A stretch of DNA of 64,000 nt from Chitinophaga solisilvae (GCF_009928525.1 NZ_JAABOK010000014.1:124001-188000), one strand, 5' to 3'. Counted from the first letter of the stretch, positions 9,001 to 17,913 are shown. Made by a program: numbers and translations. Notes: a model not told the origin generated them from the letters alone.

Positions 9001-9210
9001 AACCGAAAATCCAGATAAGCGATTGCCGCAACTGCCTCCGGGCAGGCCGGGAAGCACCGTTTCCATATCCCGCAGGCATTCCGGGCTACGCATACGCTTT
9101 ATAAAAATATAAGAATGACTGCTTCCGGTTACTTCGCAGGGGTAATTGTTGTCAGGATAAAATAAACGTTATCTTTTTATCTGCCGCTGTTTTCATTTCA
9201 GCAAAATAAG

Positions 9211-9235
9211 AAAGGCGTCCTTAGCGGACGCCTTT
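9211..9235 (-). terminator. Intrinsic terminator downstream of pepD
   Basis: Stem AAAGGCGTCC / GGACGCCTTT with loop TTAGC. On the minus strand a T-rich stretch (CTTATTTTGC) follows. It begins 7 bp past the pepD stop codon. Confidence 0.8.
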
Positions 9236-9241
9236 GCCATA

Positions 9242-10699
9242 TTATCTGGCGGGGATTTCCCGCAGTATATGCAGCAGATAACCGTAGAATTTGCCTACGG
9301 AACTAATCATCACCCTTTCATCAGGAGAATGGGCGCCACGGATGGTCGGGCCGAAGGAGATCATATCCAGGCGGCCGCCGAAATGGGCTCCCAGGATACC
9401 GCATTCCAGACCGGCATGTACTGCGCCCACATGCGGTTTATGTTCAAAGTGGCTGCCGTACAGGTCCAGCAGCAGTTTCAGCACAGCGGAATCCGCGTTG
9501 GGTTTCCAGCCGGGGTAACCGCCTTCCTGGATAATTTCGCAATCCATATTTTCGAAGGCAGCTCTTACTGCAAAGGCTACATCTTCCTTGGTACTTTCCA
9601 CATTGCTGCGTTGCAGGGAATGGGTAATAAACACGCCATCTGCTGCAGATACTTTTGCCAGGTTGGTAGAAGCCTCCACCAGACCTGGGATATCCGGGCT
9701 CATGCGATATACGCCATTGGGTACGCCATAGATGGCGCGCAGCAGTTTACTGAAGTAACCGGAAGCCATTACTTTCGCAGGCGTCTCCGTTTCCTTGCAG
9801 GTCACTTCCAGCCTTGATTCCAGCGTATGGTATTCATCCTTAACAGTGGCCGCGAAATCGTTCACCAGTTGCACAAAGGCGTCTTTTGCAGCAGCAGGTA
9901 TTACCACCACTGCCTTAGACTCGCGCGGGATGGCGTTCCGGAGGCTGCCGCCTTCCAGGCGTGCCAGGCTGATATCACCTGCGCGCTGCGCTTTGTACAG
10001 CAACCGGTTCATCAGCTTGTTGGCATTGGCGCGGCCGCTGTTAATATCCATACCGGAGTGGCCGCCGAGCAGCCCTTTGACGGTGATTTCAAAGGCAACC
10101 GTGCCAGCGCCTGCAGGCACTTCTTCGTAAGTACCGCGGGTATTGGTATCAATACCGCCGGCACAGCCGATGGTAATTTCATCTTCTTCTTCCGTATCCA
10201 GGTTCAGCAGGATAGTGCCGCTGTAATACGCAGGATCCAGTTTTATTGCGCCAGTCATACCGGTTTCCTCATCTATGGTGAACATAGCCTCAATTGCAGG
10301 ATGCACCAGGTCTGTGGCTTCCAGTACGGACATGATAGCGGCAACGCCGATGCCGTTATCCGCACCCAGCGTGGTACCGCGGGCTTTCACCCACTCGCCG
10401 TCCACATACATATCAATGCCCTGTGTATCGAAATCAAAAACGGTATCCCCGTTTTTCTGGTGTACCATATCCAGGTGGGATTGCAGGATAACCGTCTGCC
10501 GGTTTTCCATACCGGGAGTAGCCGGCTTTTTGATCACCACATTACCCACTGCATCGCGGTGGGTTTCGAGGTTCAGCCTTTTACCGAAGTCTATGATAAA
10601 GTTAATTACCCGTTCTTCTTTCTTGGAAGCTCTGGGAATAGCATTCAGACCGGCAAAATTGCGCCATAGATTTTCGGGAGACAAATCTTTTAATTCCAT
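9242..10699 (-). CDS. pepD: Aminoacyl-histidine dipeptidase (M20 family, PepD)
   Basis: A cytoplasmic zinc peptidase that cleaves Xaa-His dipeptides such as carnosine. At 485 residues it matches the usual PepD length. Visible motifs are QSHLDMVHQK (first zinc ligand and nearby Asp), TTLGADNGIGVA (bridging Asp), MFTIDEETGMTGA (catalytic and metal-binding Glu) and GLLGGHSGMDI (lid domain). A C-terminal AVHAGLECGIL and GPTIRGAHSPDE complete the metal site. It is monocistronic, with a terminator at 9211-9235. Confidence 0.95.
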   Translation of the reverse strand: MELKDLSPENLWRNFAGLNAIPRASKKEERVINFIIDFGKRLNLETHRDAVGNVVIKKPATPGMENRQTVILQSHLDMVHQKNGDTVFDFDTQGIDMYVDGEWVKARGTTLGADNGIGVAAIMSVLEATDLVHPAIEAMFTIDEETGMTGAIKLDPAYYSGTILLNLDTEEEDEITIGCAGGIDTNTRGTYEEVPAGAGTVAFEITVKGLLGGHSGMDINSGRANANKLMNRLLYKAQRAGDISLARLEGGSLRNAIPRESKAVVVIPAAAKDAFVQLVNDFAATVKDEYHTLESRLEVTCKETETPAKVMASGYFSKLLRAIYGVPNGVYRMSPDIPGLVEASTNLAKVSAADGVFITHSLQRSNVESTKEDVAFAVRAAFENMDCEIIQEGGYPGWKPNADSAVLKLLLDLYGSHFEHKPHVGAVHAGLECGILGAHFGGRLDMISFGPTIRGAHSPDERVMISSVGKFYGYLLHILREIPAR

Positions 10700-10783
10700 T
10701 CAGCTATATTTAAATATTGTTTGTAACCAGTAAGGGGCCAATGTAGGTAAATATGCTTAAACCGGCAAAAGGAATTACCTGTA

Positions 10784-10843
10784 CTTCATCTCCGCTACTT
10801 ATCTCCGCTCCCGTCTCCCCGCCACATTCGTCATTCGTCATTC
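10784..10843. repeat. Single-arm remnant of the TAATTCG-type palindrome
   Basis: The sequence CATCTCCGCTACTTATCTCC followed by ACATTCGTCATTCGTCATTC resembles, base for base, the right arms at 38.6 kb and 63.6 kb (ATCTTCGCTTTAATCTTCGC, then ACATTCG and heptamers). No matching left arm is found on its other side. Like the intact copies it lies at a gene 3' end, touching the stop of the Sel1 gene (10842-10844). Confidence 0.6.
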
Positions 10844-11441
10844 AAAGTTTCCCCAGTTCCTTCCCTGCCCGCCGGTGTCCCATTCCTGCGGCCTTTTCAA
10901 AATAGTACTTTGCCCAGCGCCGGGAACGTGCCAGCCCGTCTCCGTACTTATAGCAGAGGCCGAGGTTATAAATAGCCATAGGGTCATTTTTGCGGGCAGC
11001 CTTCCTATACCAGAAGATGGCCTTTTCATGGTCTTTGTTCACCCCGATGCCATAGAAACAGAAGTAGCCCATTTCCCGCCAGGCATCGATGATACCGTTA
11101 TCAGCCGCCATTTTCATCCACTTCTGCGATTTGCCGTAGTCCAGCTCAATGCCGATACCATCGCGATAGAGCATACCTACATTGAACTGTGAATCAGGAT
11201 GTCCCTGGTAGGCAGCGCGGAGATACCATTTAAATGCTTCTTCCAGATTTTTCTTTACGCCCAGCCCGTTATCATAACAGGTACCTACATAAAACTGTGC
11301 CCGCAGATGTCCGTTGATAGCGGCGGAATACCACAGTTCAAAGATGCGTTTCCTGTTTTTTCGTTTAGCCGGCGCCGTGAACGCCAGGTAGTAGGCATAG
11401 TGAAAATTTTTCTGCTGTTGTGTTTTGGTTAGAAGTTTCAT
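10842..11441 (-). CDS. Sel1-like repeat (SLR/TPR) protein
   Basis: 199 residues with about four Sel1-like repeats. Signatures include AQFYVGTCYDNGLGVKKNLE, EAFKWYLRAAYQGHPDSQFN, VGMLYRDGIGIE and AIYNLGLCYKYGDGLARS, each a helix pair with the G-x-G-V turn of the family. Such proteins are scaffolds for protein contacts. No signal peptide is seen, so it is likely cytoplasmic. The start codon overlaps the stop of the upstream gene by 4 bp (ATGA), which indicates translational coupling and a shared process. Confidence 0.88.
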   Translation of the reverse strand: MKLLTKTQQQKNFHYAYYLAFTAPAKRKNRKRIFELWYSAAINGHLRAQFYVGTCYDNGLGVKKNLEEAFKWYLRAAYQGHPDSQFNVGMLYRDGIGIELDYGKSQKWMKMAADNGIIDAWREMGYFCFYGIGVNKDHEKAIFWYRKAARKNDPMAIYNLGLCYKYGDGLARSRRWAKYYFEKAAGMGHRRAGKELGKL

Positions 11442-12178
11442 TTTCTTTGACCATTTGCCAGATGTCGGATATAATGCAGGCCGGCCTTTTCTCCCTCAAT
11501 TCCATACTGCGCATAGTTAAGCCCGGCTGCAGCTTCATCTCCGTATAAAAAATCAAAAATGATACTATAATCAGTATCAGCTGCATGTGCCGTGTAAAAT
11601 TCATGCAACAGGCTGAAGTCTGCCATGCAATGTGTTTCATGATAATTTACCTGCGATGCCACATACAATTCCTGCGCCACATGTTCCTGCAGCGTCTGCG
11701 ACGGCGGATGGCTGATCCGGTAGCGGGTACGGTGACAACTTTCCAGCGTGCGGCGGCGGATCAGTTCTTCACTGTACGTTTCGCTGGTCCAGAAAACAAC
11801 GGTGGCATAATTACGCGCTATCAGCCCGCTCAGTTTAAACCGGTTATCATAGTCGGTGGTGAAGTGATGCGTCCACGCGCCGTGGAGGTCGTCGGCCAGG
11901 TTTAGGGCTACTTTAAAAACCGGGCCATTCTCCGGCCCGCCATTGAGTGTGTCCAGCGTTGCTGCCATGATACGCTCTGCCTGTAAGGACCTGAGCAGCT
12001 GCAGCTGTGCAGCTGTCTGTTTCTTTCCCATGGGGTTAAAGCCGCCTGCCGGCACCAGCATATCTCCAGGGGTGTTCCCCTGCAGCAGCTGCAGGTACTG
12101 CTGAAACCGGTCCATACCGGCGGGCAGGACATATATTGCCAGCATAGCATCCACAACCGGTAACAATTCAAAATTCAT
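11438..12178 (-). CDS. Conserved-looking hypothetical protein coupled to the Sel1 gene
   Basis: I do not recognise the family. The chosen start, ATG 12178 (MNFELLPVVDAMLAIY), gives 246 residues; a start at 12220 would add 14 residues and swallow a palindrome at 12200-12216. The sequence has GGFNPMGKKQ, many aromatic and His residues (DDLHGAWTHHFTTDYDNRF, SCHRTRYR) and no membrane segment, suggesting a soluble alpha-helical protein. It overlaps the Sel1 gene by 4 bp, so the two are made together. Confidence 0.75.
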   Translation of the reverse strand: MNFELLPVVDAMLAIYVLPAGMDRFQQYLQLLQGNTPGDMLVPAGGFNPMGKKQTAAQLQLLRSLQAERIMAATLDTLNGGPENGPVFKVALNLADDLHGAWTHHFTTDYDNRFKLSGLIARNYATVVFWTSETYSEELIRRRTLESCHRTRYRISHPPSQTLQEHVAQELYVASQVNYHETHCMADFSLLHEFYTAHAADTDYSIIFDFLYGDEAAAGLNYAQYGIEGEKAGLHYIRHLANGQRK

Positions 12179-12199
12179 AATCAGGGATTTCAACGGAAA

Positions 12200-12216
12200 A
12201 GCAGGTAATACCTGCT
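12200..12216. promoter_or_regulatory. 17-bp palindrome upstream of the Sel1 operon
   Basis: AGCAGGTAATACCTGCT is perfect around its central base and lies 22 bp before the ATG at 12178. It could be an operator. On the minus strand it is followed by TTTT, so it could also act as a leader hairpin or weak terminator. Confidence 0.35.
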
Positions 12217-12447
12217 GCATACCACTACTGGTTTTCCGGTAACTGAAAATACAAATTTGCCGGTATTCCGGGATTATCAGTATATGAATATTTTTGCAGC
12301 AGACTGTTTACCTTCACCGGCAACCGCTACACTGTACAATTCATGATGCTCCTGCTGTTCACCATTCCGGCAGGCTTCCGCACACGGGAAGGTATTCTCC
12401 TTTCGCCAGGACAGTATATCACAACGATGGCATTATGCCGGCATCCC

Positions 12448-12927
12448 TTACCTCTTTTGTAAGGCAACCTGAAATTTTTCAAGTTGCCTTCTGTGTCTTA
12501 ATATATGTACAATGGCATGTTCCACCAGCTGTTCGGTAGTATACCGTTCTCCCCATCCGGTGAATACTTTGCGGGTATCTTCCATTTCTGCCTCGGTCAT
12601 CTCTTCCATGATGGTAACCGTGAACTGAAAAACCGTATCAAGATCCTGTATGTATGCCGCCACTGTTGACTGCGTTGCTTTTGGCGGGCACTCAGCAGTA
12701 CCGCCTTTCCGGTTACGGAGATACGTAGCATATCCATAGGCCGCATATACCACATGTGTAAGTATAGTTTGTACCGACCGGCAGTTTTCATCTGCAGTGG
12801 CTGCATCCACAATGACCGGTAGTTCCTCATCCGGTATTTTTTTTATCAGTTCCTTCAGCTCACCTATTGCTTTTTCATATTCATCGAGCAATGCACCGAC
12901 TGCTCCCTTACGATATACTTTATCCAT
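12448..12927 (-). CDS. DinB-like four-helix protein
   Basis: 159 residues with the DinB/YfiT four-helix pattern. An N-terminal helix (ALLDEYEKAIGELKELIKKI) is followed by a His in SVQTILTHVVYAAYG and a C-terminal pair in HAIVHILRHRRQ. These three His positions usually bind a metal; members act as thiol-dependent transferases or damage-inducible proteins. The gene follows the methyltransferase by 6 bp and is probably cotranscribed with it. Confidence 0.8.
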   Translation of the reverse strand: MDKVYRKGAVGALLDEYEKAIGELKELIKKIPDEELPVIVDAATADENCRSVQTILTHVVYAAYGYATYLRNRKGGTAECPPKATQSTVAAYIQDLDTVFQFTVTIMEEMTEAEMEDTRKVFTGWGERYTTEQLVEHAIVHILRHRRQLEKFQVALQKR

Positions 12928-12933
12928 TATTTA

Positions 12934-13569
12934 TTAATTACGCTTTCTTGAGATGATAATCAGGTCTGTTGTAAGCGCGCCATCCTTGCCGGGAAATGCT
13001 TTTCTTACCAGCCATAGTATTTCAAACCCGCTTTCCTCCAGGTAAGCAGAGAGGTAATCCGCCCGGTGATAGTACATATACAGCTCATCTCCTGCCGCTG
13101 AGCGTGTAAGACCGGATTTATCTTCTTCATCTTCCATGGTACTGATGTAAAAAATTCCTCCGGGAGATAATACCGCTGCTGCATCCTTTATCAGCTGCCG
13201 GGTTTCTTCCTTTGACAGGTAGGGCAGACAGAAACCGCAGATAATACCCTCCCAGGTACGGTTCATATCGCGGATACGGCGGGCATCCAGCTGCAGGAAA
13301 TCTGCACCGGGATTGTTTTTCTCAGCCAGTATCAGCATATTGGGAGCCAGGTCTATACCGGTGATACGGAAGTCAGGGCGCTGCTGCAGCAGATAACAGG
13401 AAATATTCCCGGGGCCGCAGGCCACATCCAGTATCTGTGGCTGCTTCTGCGGGATGTGGCGGCAGAAAAAATCAAACGTATCATGATACCCTTCCTGGTT
13501 CATAAACCGCTCCTGGTATTCCGTCGCACGCTTGTCAAATAAGGCTGCCGCCATGGTTGTTTTATCCAT
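12934..13569 (-). CDS. Class I SAM-dependent methyltransferase
   Basis: 211 residues. SAM-binding motif I is ILDVACGPGNIS (about 46-57) and motif II lies around ITGIDLAPNMLILAEKNNPG. A post-I segment DFLQLDARRIRD and motif IV-like GIICGFCLPYLS follow. The substrate is unknown. It is the first gene of a two-gene unit with the DinB-like gene and diverges from the membrane ATPase gene, with 79 bp between their starts. An alternative start at M6 (13554) is possible. Confidence 0.88.
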   Translation of the reverse strand: MDKTTMAAALFDKRATEYQERFMNQEGYHDTFDFFCRHIPQKQPQILDVACGPGNISCYLLQQRPDFRITGIDLAPNMLILAEKNNPGADFLQLDARRIRDMNRTWEGIICGFCLPYLSKEETRQLIKDAAAVLSPGGIFYISTMEDEEDKSGLTRSAAGDELYMYYHRADYLSAYLEESGFEILWLVRKAFPGKDGALTTDLIIISRKRN

Positions 13570-13648
13570 ACCCTGCTGCTATTTTCCGGTAACTTACTAT
13601 ATTTACCGTCAAATTCAATGAGAAATTCCCAGTACCCATAGCTTACAC

Positions 13649-14728
13649 ATGAAGAAGACGATAACAGGCAGAAATGTATTCCAACAATTGAAGGCAGACC
13701 TGATAGGAAAAGATTCCTACAGGGGTGTAACCCTGACGTATTCATGGCTGGCCAACCAGTTTGGTCATTTCTCCCTGGGTTTTATTCCTACTTTCCTGTT
13801 ATTTCTTTATCTGAAAAAAAGGATGTCGGAAACGCAGGCATCGCTGTACAGCGCCGGGGCAATCAGCGTGTTGTGGCTGGCATTTGAAACCATCAATTTC
13901 CTGGGGCCATTGCTGATGAGCAAACCGGGAGGTGTGAAGAAGCATTATGTATTTCAGCCGGCCTGGGGTAACATTGCCTTCGATACCATCACGGATCTGC
14001 TGTTTTTCTGGACGGGCGCCTTCACCGCTTCCCTGCTGTGCGCAGAAACATCTGCCGCAGCCATCGCCGTGGTGGTACTGGGCCTGCTGATGATCTACCC
14101 TGCCTACTACTGGTACCTTACCAAAATGTACCTGCAGGCGCCGGCATATCCTTTCCAGTTCAGGCTGAGCCAGTGGAACACCGAACATATTCCGCAGGAA
14201 GATGTAGCCCTGATCCGGCAGTTTATGGACCATAAAACGCCAGGCATGCACCTGTTTCTGTTCGGACCTAAAAGAAGCGGTAAAACCAGCCTGAGCGTGG
14301 CCATCGCCACGGAGTTGTCTATCCGCCACAGATCCGCCGTTTATACCTCCGCCATGAAGCTGTACTGCATGTTCTTCGATCATGACGAAGGTACTTCGAA
14401 CGATATGTTATGGAACTGGCGTAAGGCGTCTATCCTGGTGATTGACGATATTAATCCCGGCGACCCTATCAAGGAAGATATTATCAGCCCGGACCGGTTC
14501 CTTAGCTTTGTAGATACCTTCTCCACAAACGATATTAACCGGACCGTTTTAAAAGAAACCAGCGTAATATGGGTGATGGGCGATAGCGACACCTCCTCGC
14601 AGAAATGGCGGGATATGCTGCACAGCATAGGGGTGGAAAGAGGAAAGATGATTTCCCTGAACCTTCGGCTGGATGCGGGCGCTGAGCCTTCTACTATGGC
14701 AAAATATGATTTGCAAACGCAAAGCTGA
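13649..14728 (+). CDS. Membrane-anchored P-loop ATPase of unknown role
   Basis: 359 residues. The N-terminal half has about four hydrophobic helices (roughly 32-55, 65-80, 110-130, 135-155). The C-terminal half is a P-loop NTPase with Walker A GPKRSGKTS (206-214, K212) and Walker B SILVIDDINPG (D266/D267). A sensor-1-like strand with polar residues follows (SVIWVMGDSDTSS). The ATPase half resembles DnaC/IstB-like AAA+ proteins more than transporters. I do not know a named family with this layout. Its 3' end overlaps the convergent PAS-LuxR gene by 35 bp. Confidence 0.78.
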   Translation: MKKTITGRNVFQQLKADLIGKDSYRGVTLTYSWLANQFGHFSLGFIPTFLLFLYLKKRMSETQASLYSAGAISVLWLAFETINFLGPLLMSKPGGVKKHYVFQPAWGNIAFDTITDLLFFWTGAFTASLLCAETSAAAIAVVVLGLLMIYPAYYWYLTKMYLQAPAYPFQFRLSQWNTEHIPQEDVALIRQFMDHKTPGMHLFLFGPKRSGKTSLSVAIATELSIRHRSAVYTSAMKLYCMFFDHDEGTSNDMLWNWRKASILVIDDINPGDPIKEDIISPDRFLSFVDTFSTNDINRTVLKETSVIWVMGDSDTSSQKWRDMLHSIGVERGKMISLNLRLDAGAEPSTMAKYDLQTQS

Positions 14729-15434
14729 TGAGATGAGTCAGACTTTTCACATCAAAACGGCGGTACATGGGGATGATCCTTTTTTCAATAGCAGATTGAG
14801 ATACTCCAAACCTGGCGGCTATTTCCTTGAAGGAATATCCCTGCGCCACAAGTGAAAGCGCTTCTTTCTCCTTCTCTGAAATAGCATAATGACGGAAGAG
14901 GTGCTTGTTCAGTTCCTCTTCAAACTCATTCTTTTCCGGACCGTATGCCGCATAGCGCATAACGTTACCCAGGTTGATACTTTCATTTTTCTGGGAGTGC
15001 CCGATGATGGTGGTTACCTGACCGTTTTCAGAAGCGAATACGCCTACTTTGGAAATCAGCGGTACATGGGTGCCGTCTTTATGAATTTTCTTCAGTTCTA
15101 TGGTAAAGCTGTACTGTTCCAGGTTAGTAGTTTTATTATGCAGGAACATCAGGGCTTTATCATTCAACTCATTAGAGAAGGGGGCGTATTCCGGTGCGGT
15201 GATGTTCACGATGGTCATCATGGTGATTTCATCATCCCGGTAGCCCAGCAGCTCCTCCCAGCCGTCTGCATACAGCATCCGGTTCTCCTTAAAGGAATAT
15301 ATATAGATAGCCTCATCCGGAAATCTCCGGATGGTTTGTTTAAACTGCATGGCCTCCTGACTGTTGAGGTCAGCAGGTACGTCTGTAATAAATGCTTTTG
15401 AATAGGTTCCAAACTCCAACTTATCGGGATGCAT
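14694..15434 (-). CDS. PAS-domain LuxR-type transcription regulator
   Basis: 246 residues. A PAS/PAC sensor domain covers about 35-155 (IYIYSFKENRMLYADGWEEL, then GYRDDEI and the PAC part HKDGTHVPLISKVGVF). A LuxR/GerE helix-turn-helix lies at the C-terminus (ISEKEKEALSLVAQGYSFKE, IAARFGVSQSAIEKRI). It has no receiver domain, so it probably responds to a small ligand or partner through PAS. It converges with, and overlaps, the membrane ATPase gene. Confidence 0.88.
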   Translation of the reverse strand: MHPDKLEFGTYSKAFITDVPADLNSQEAMQFKQTIRRFPDEAIYIYSFKENRMLYADGWEELLGYRDDEITMMTIVNITAPEYAPFSNELNDKALMFLHNKTTNLEQYSFTIELKKIHKDGTHVPLISKVGVFASENGQVTTIIGHSQKNESINLGNVMRYAAYGPEKNEFEEELNKHLFRHYAISEKEKEALSLVAQGYSFKEIAARFGVSQSAIEKRIIPMYRRFDVKSLTHLISFAFANHILP

Positions 15435-15487
15435 CCTTTTTTTGCCTAAAATTAATAAAGAATCTGATAACCTGCGAATTTACACAG

Positions 15488-15518
15488 TTGACCGGCGACC
15501 AATACACTATTACTTTTG
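15488..15518 (+). promoter_or_regulatory. Full-consensus Bacteroidota promoter without a clear gene
   Basis: TTG (15488-15490), a 20-nt spacer, then TACTTTTG (15511-15518) match the -33/-7 pattern of Bacteroidota housekeeping promoters. No good plus-strand CDS follows. The largest candidate nearby is a 19-codon ORF starting at 15609 (MVWQVPAGDVKKVDFERMN). Confidence 0.5.
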
Positions 15519-15520
15519 CG

Positions 15521-15880
15521 CCTGTAATCGAATTAGTTAGAGGTTTACGAGTATAGTAAGAGACCCGGCCTTTTATCCGGTAATCCCCGTCACCCGGCTA
15601 TTTCAATGGTATGGCAAGTACCGGCTGGTGATGTCAAAAAAGTTGATTTCGAAAGAATGAATTGAAAGCGAGAGGAAAAGTTTGTTATTGAAAAACCCCA
15701 TCCTCATTTGATGCAATGTTCCCCCTGGACCCGGCGCAGCGCAGCTGCTGGCAAACAGCAGTTGCTGTTGCGCCTGTCCTGTCTTTTCAATGAAAAACCA
15801 AGTGGTCAGCCCCGCCGCGGAAACCAGCTCCTACAGGCTCCGTGCGGGGTAACCTACTGTCTGACAATATTCACGTTTTT
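15521..15880. other. Gene-free interval
   Basis: About 360 bases follow the orphan promoter without a convincing gene in either direction. They could hold a small RNA or decayed sequence; no terminator-like hairpin with a T run is evident. Confidence 0.4.
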
Positions 15881-16100
15881 TTATTCCGCCAATCTACCTG
15901 CCTTGATTACCCTGTAAGGGGTAAACAAGGTATTGATATTCGTATACTGATCGGCGTTAGTGATGAGCAGGTCGGGTGCGCCTCTTTCGCAGGTAAAGCC
16001 GCAGACCGGCAGCCACGTTATCTGTGCACTTACTGAAGGTAACGCACCGGATCGCTTCCGCAACAAGTACAGGACCTGACCTGTTTATCCTTTTCATAAA
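15881..16100 (-). pseudogene. Frameshifted C-terminal remnant of an amidohydrolase-like gene
   Basis: On the minus strand one frame reads GPVLVAEAIRCVTFS and then AAGLRLY. The next frame continues with ERGAPDLLITNADQYTNI, then NTLFTPYRVIKAGRLAE and a stop at 15881. Together they follow the end of cytosine-deaminase-like amidohydrolases (an EAIR..T..A..AGL segment, a G.PADLVI segment, a terminal VIK.GR.). The frame change and the lack of an N-terminal part point to a decayed fragment. The match is from memory of the family and is moderate. Confidence 0.4.
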
Positions 16101-16183
16101 GACATGTCAAGACAGTATCCGGCGCATGCTGCATTCATATTCGTACATTCATGAACGTTATTGCCCCATTTAGGTCAAACTGG

Positions 16184-16753
16184 TCACCGGGGACGCCAGG
16201 TTTTGTCATATTTCTTTGTTCCGGGTCCGTAGTAAGCACCCAGATCCACGGAAAACATTTCAGCATCGTCATTGGATTCCAGGTTAAAAAGCAGTGCCAG
16301 ACCGGCTATCAGCAAAGGTTCTTCCTCATGGTTAAGCGCGATGTACATCATTTCCTGATTAAACCAGTAGAAGGCATCCTTATCAATGCCTGCTACCTGC
16401 CGGTCGTCCCTAAAAATGGATTTTGCATGTCCGTTATGTGCAAAGTAGTGCCAGGTATGCTCTCCGGCTGTCATCTCCCAGTGTGGCGGCACATACTTCA
16501 CACAGGAGATGCGGAACTCCTGCGGATGCAGGTCCCGGGAAAAGGTCAGCGTATAGGTAATGTTCCAGCTCCACTGAAACCATTTGCAGGGATTACGACG
16601 GATATGCAGCTCCTGCCGGTTGTTATGCGAACAGAGCCACAGCTGTTTTCCTGCCCGGCGTACACGTTCCCACCGGCCGGTGGCCAGCACCTGCTGTTCA
16701 TTCTCCTGAAAGATGGTGATGGCATGATTACGGCGACTGATAAGTAATATCAT
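16184..16753 (-). CDS. Hypothetical protein, possibly tubby/LURP-one-like fold
   Basis: 189 residues without signal peptide or membrane helix. It is rich in Trp, Tyr and His, with strand-like runs (HAITIFQENEQQVLATGR, KQLWLCSHNNRQELHIRR, WHYFAHNGHAKSIFRDDRQV). It ends in a hydrophobic helix (LLIAGLALLFNLE). This strand series with one buried helix recalls the scramblase-like/LURP-one fold, but no diagnostic motif is seen and the call is weak. It is transcribed alone; the 285 bases upstream hold nothing recognisable. Confidence 0.65.
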   Translation of the reverse strand: MILLISRRNHAITIFQENEQQVLATGRWERVRRAGKQLWLCSHNNRQELHIRRNPCKWFQWSWNITYTLTFSRDLHPQEFRISCVKYVPPHWEMTAGEHTWHYFAHNGHAKSIFRDDRQVAGIDKDAFYWFNQEMMYIALNHEEEPLLIAGLALLFNLESNDDAEMFSVDLGAYYGPGTKKYDKTWRPR

Positions 16754-17038
16754 GGTAGTCAGGGATTATATTATCTGCATTTTCCATCTTCCCTGTACGG
16801 ATACACTTACAGGAAATGTAATTGCAGTGCATGTCATTTATCTTCGCTTAACCCGGAAGGGGGAGTCATTCATCCCGGCGCGCCTTGTACAGGATGTGGT
16901 GAGTCACGCTCCTCCGGATACTGTCACAACAATAACCATATGGTTATGTTTATTAATATACTAAAATACAAATTCCTGATAATGAAATAAACCCTGATAC
17001 ATCAGGTTCATCGTTACCCTCATTAAACCCTGCGTATT

Positions 17039-17776
17039 ATGACACAATATGACCACATCGCCACAGGCTACCGGGCAGTAGCAGAAGCCATCCCTTACCG
17101 AGGCCCTGAATGGTATTCCCTTTACAAAAGAATGGGTAATCTTAAAGGACTGTCCGTACTTGATCTGGGTTGCGGCGACGGTATGAGCAGCCGCCGTATT
17201 AAAAGCTGGGGGGCAGCCCGGGTAACAGGTGTAGACATCTCCATAGAAATGATCCGGCTGGCCAGGCAGACAGAGTTCGAAGAGCAGCTGGGTATAGACT
17301 ACGTTACCGCCGATGTGGCCGGGATGGGTAGTCTGGGGGCTTTTGATATCGTTACCACCTCCTACCTGCTTCATTATGCCCGTACCCGCTCCACACTGAA
17401 CCAGATGGTACAGTCCATTTACGACAACCTGAAACCAGGGCAGCTGTTCATCGGCAGCAACCTCAATCCGCAGCTGCCGCCCTACCCTTCCCTGGAGCCG
17501 GAGGGGCATCAGTTTATTTATGAGATGCCGGCATCTCCCCTGAAAGAAGGCGCCACCATACACGTGACCCTGCTGGGCGACGGAGAAGCGGTGACTATTG
17601 ACGCCTGGTGGCACAGCTGGGATACCTACCAGGAAGCATTCCGCCGCGCGGGCTTCCGCTCCTGGGCCCTGGAACCTTACCTGATCCCTGAAGAGGAAAC
17701 AGCTAAATATCCGCCGGGATTCTGGGACAGCTACATCGCCGCTCCCTGGGTGATCCAGTTTATCTGCAGCAAATAG
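17039..17776 (+). CDS. Class I SAM-dependent methyltransferase
   Basis: 245 residues. Motif I is VLDLGCGDGMSSRRI (about 41-55), followed by the acidic loop VTGVDISIEMIRLA and by FDIVTTSYLLHYA. A typical small-molecule methyltransferase closing part ends the chain (EAFRRAGFRSWALEPYLIP). It resembles UbiE/toxoflavin-type enzymes; the substrate is unknown. A clear terminator follows at 17819-17849, so the gene stands alone. Confidence 0.9.
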   Translation: MTQYDHIATGYRAVAEAIPYRGPEWYSLYKRMGNLKGLSVLDLGCGDGMSSRRIKSWGAARVTGVDISIEMIRLARQTEFEEQLGIDYVTADVAGMGSLGAFDIVTTSYLLHYARTRSTLNQMVQSIYDNLKPGQLFIGSNLNPQLPPYPSLEPEGHQFIYEMPASPLKEGATIHVTLLGDGEAVTIDAWWHSWDTYQEAFRRAGFRSWALEPYLIPEEETAKYPPGFWDSYIAAPWVIQFICSK

Positions 17777-17818
17777 CGGCAGCTAACGGTGATGAACATA
17801 CGTTATTTATTTGTACCC

Positions 17819-17849
17819 GAACGGGCGGAAGTAACTCTTCCGCCCGTTC
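17819..17849 (+). terminator. Intrinsic terminator after the methyltransferase gene
   Basis: 13-bp stem GAACGGGCGGAAG / CTTCCGCCCGTTC with loop TAACT, followed by TTTT. Confidence 0.85.
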
Positions 17850-17913
17850 TTTTATGTCGGAATTTACCCTAAACCAGTCACAATACCCCCTGCTCTGACT
17901 CCCGGATACCCCT

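Noticed and set aside
12461-12490. Hairpin AAGGCAAC / GTTGCCTT as a terminator
   Set aside because: It lies inside the DinB-like coding region.
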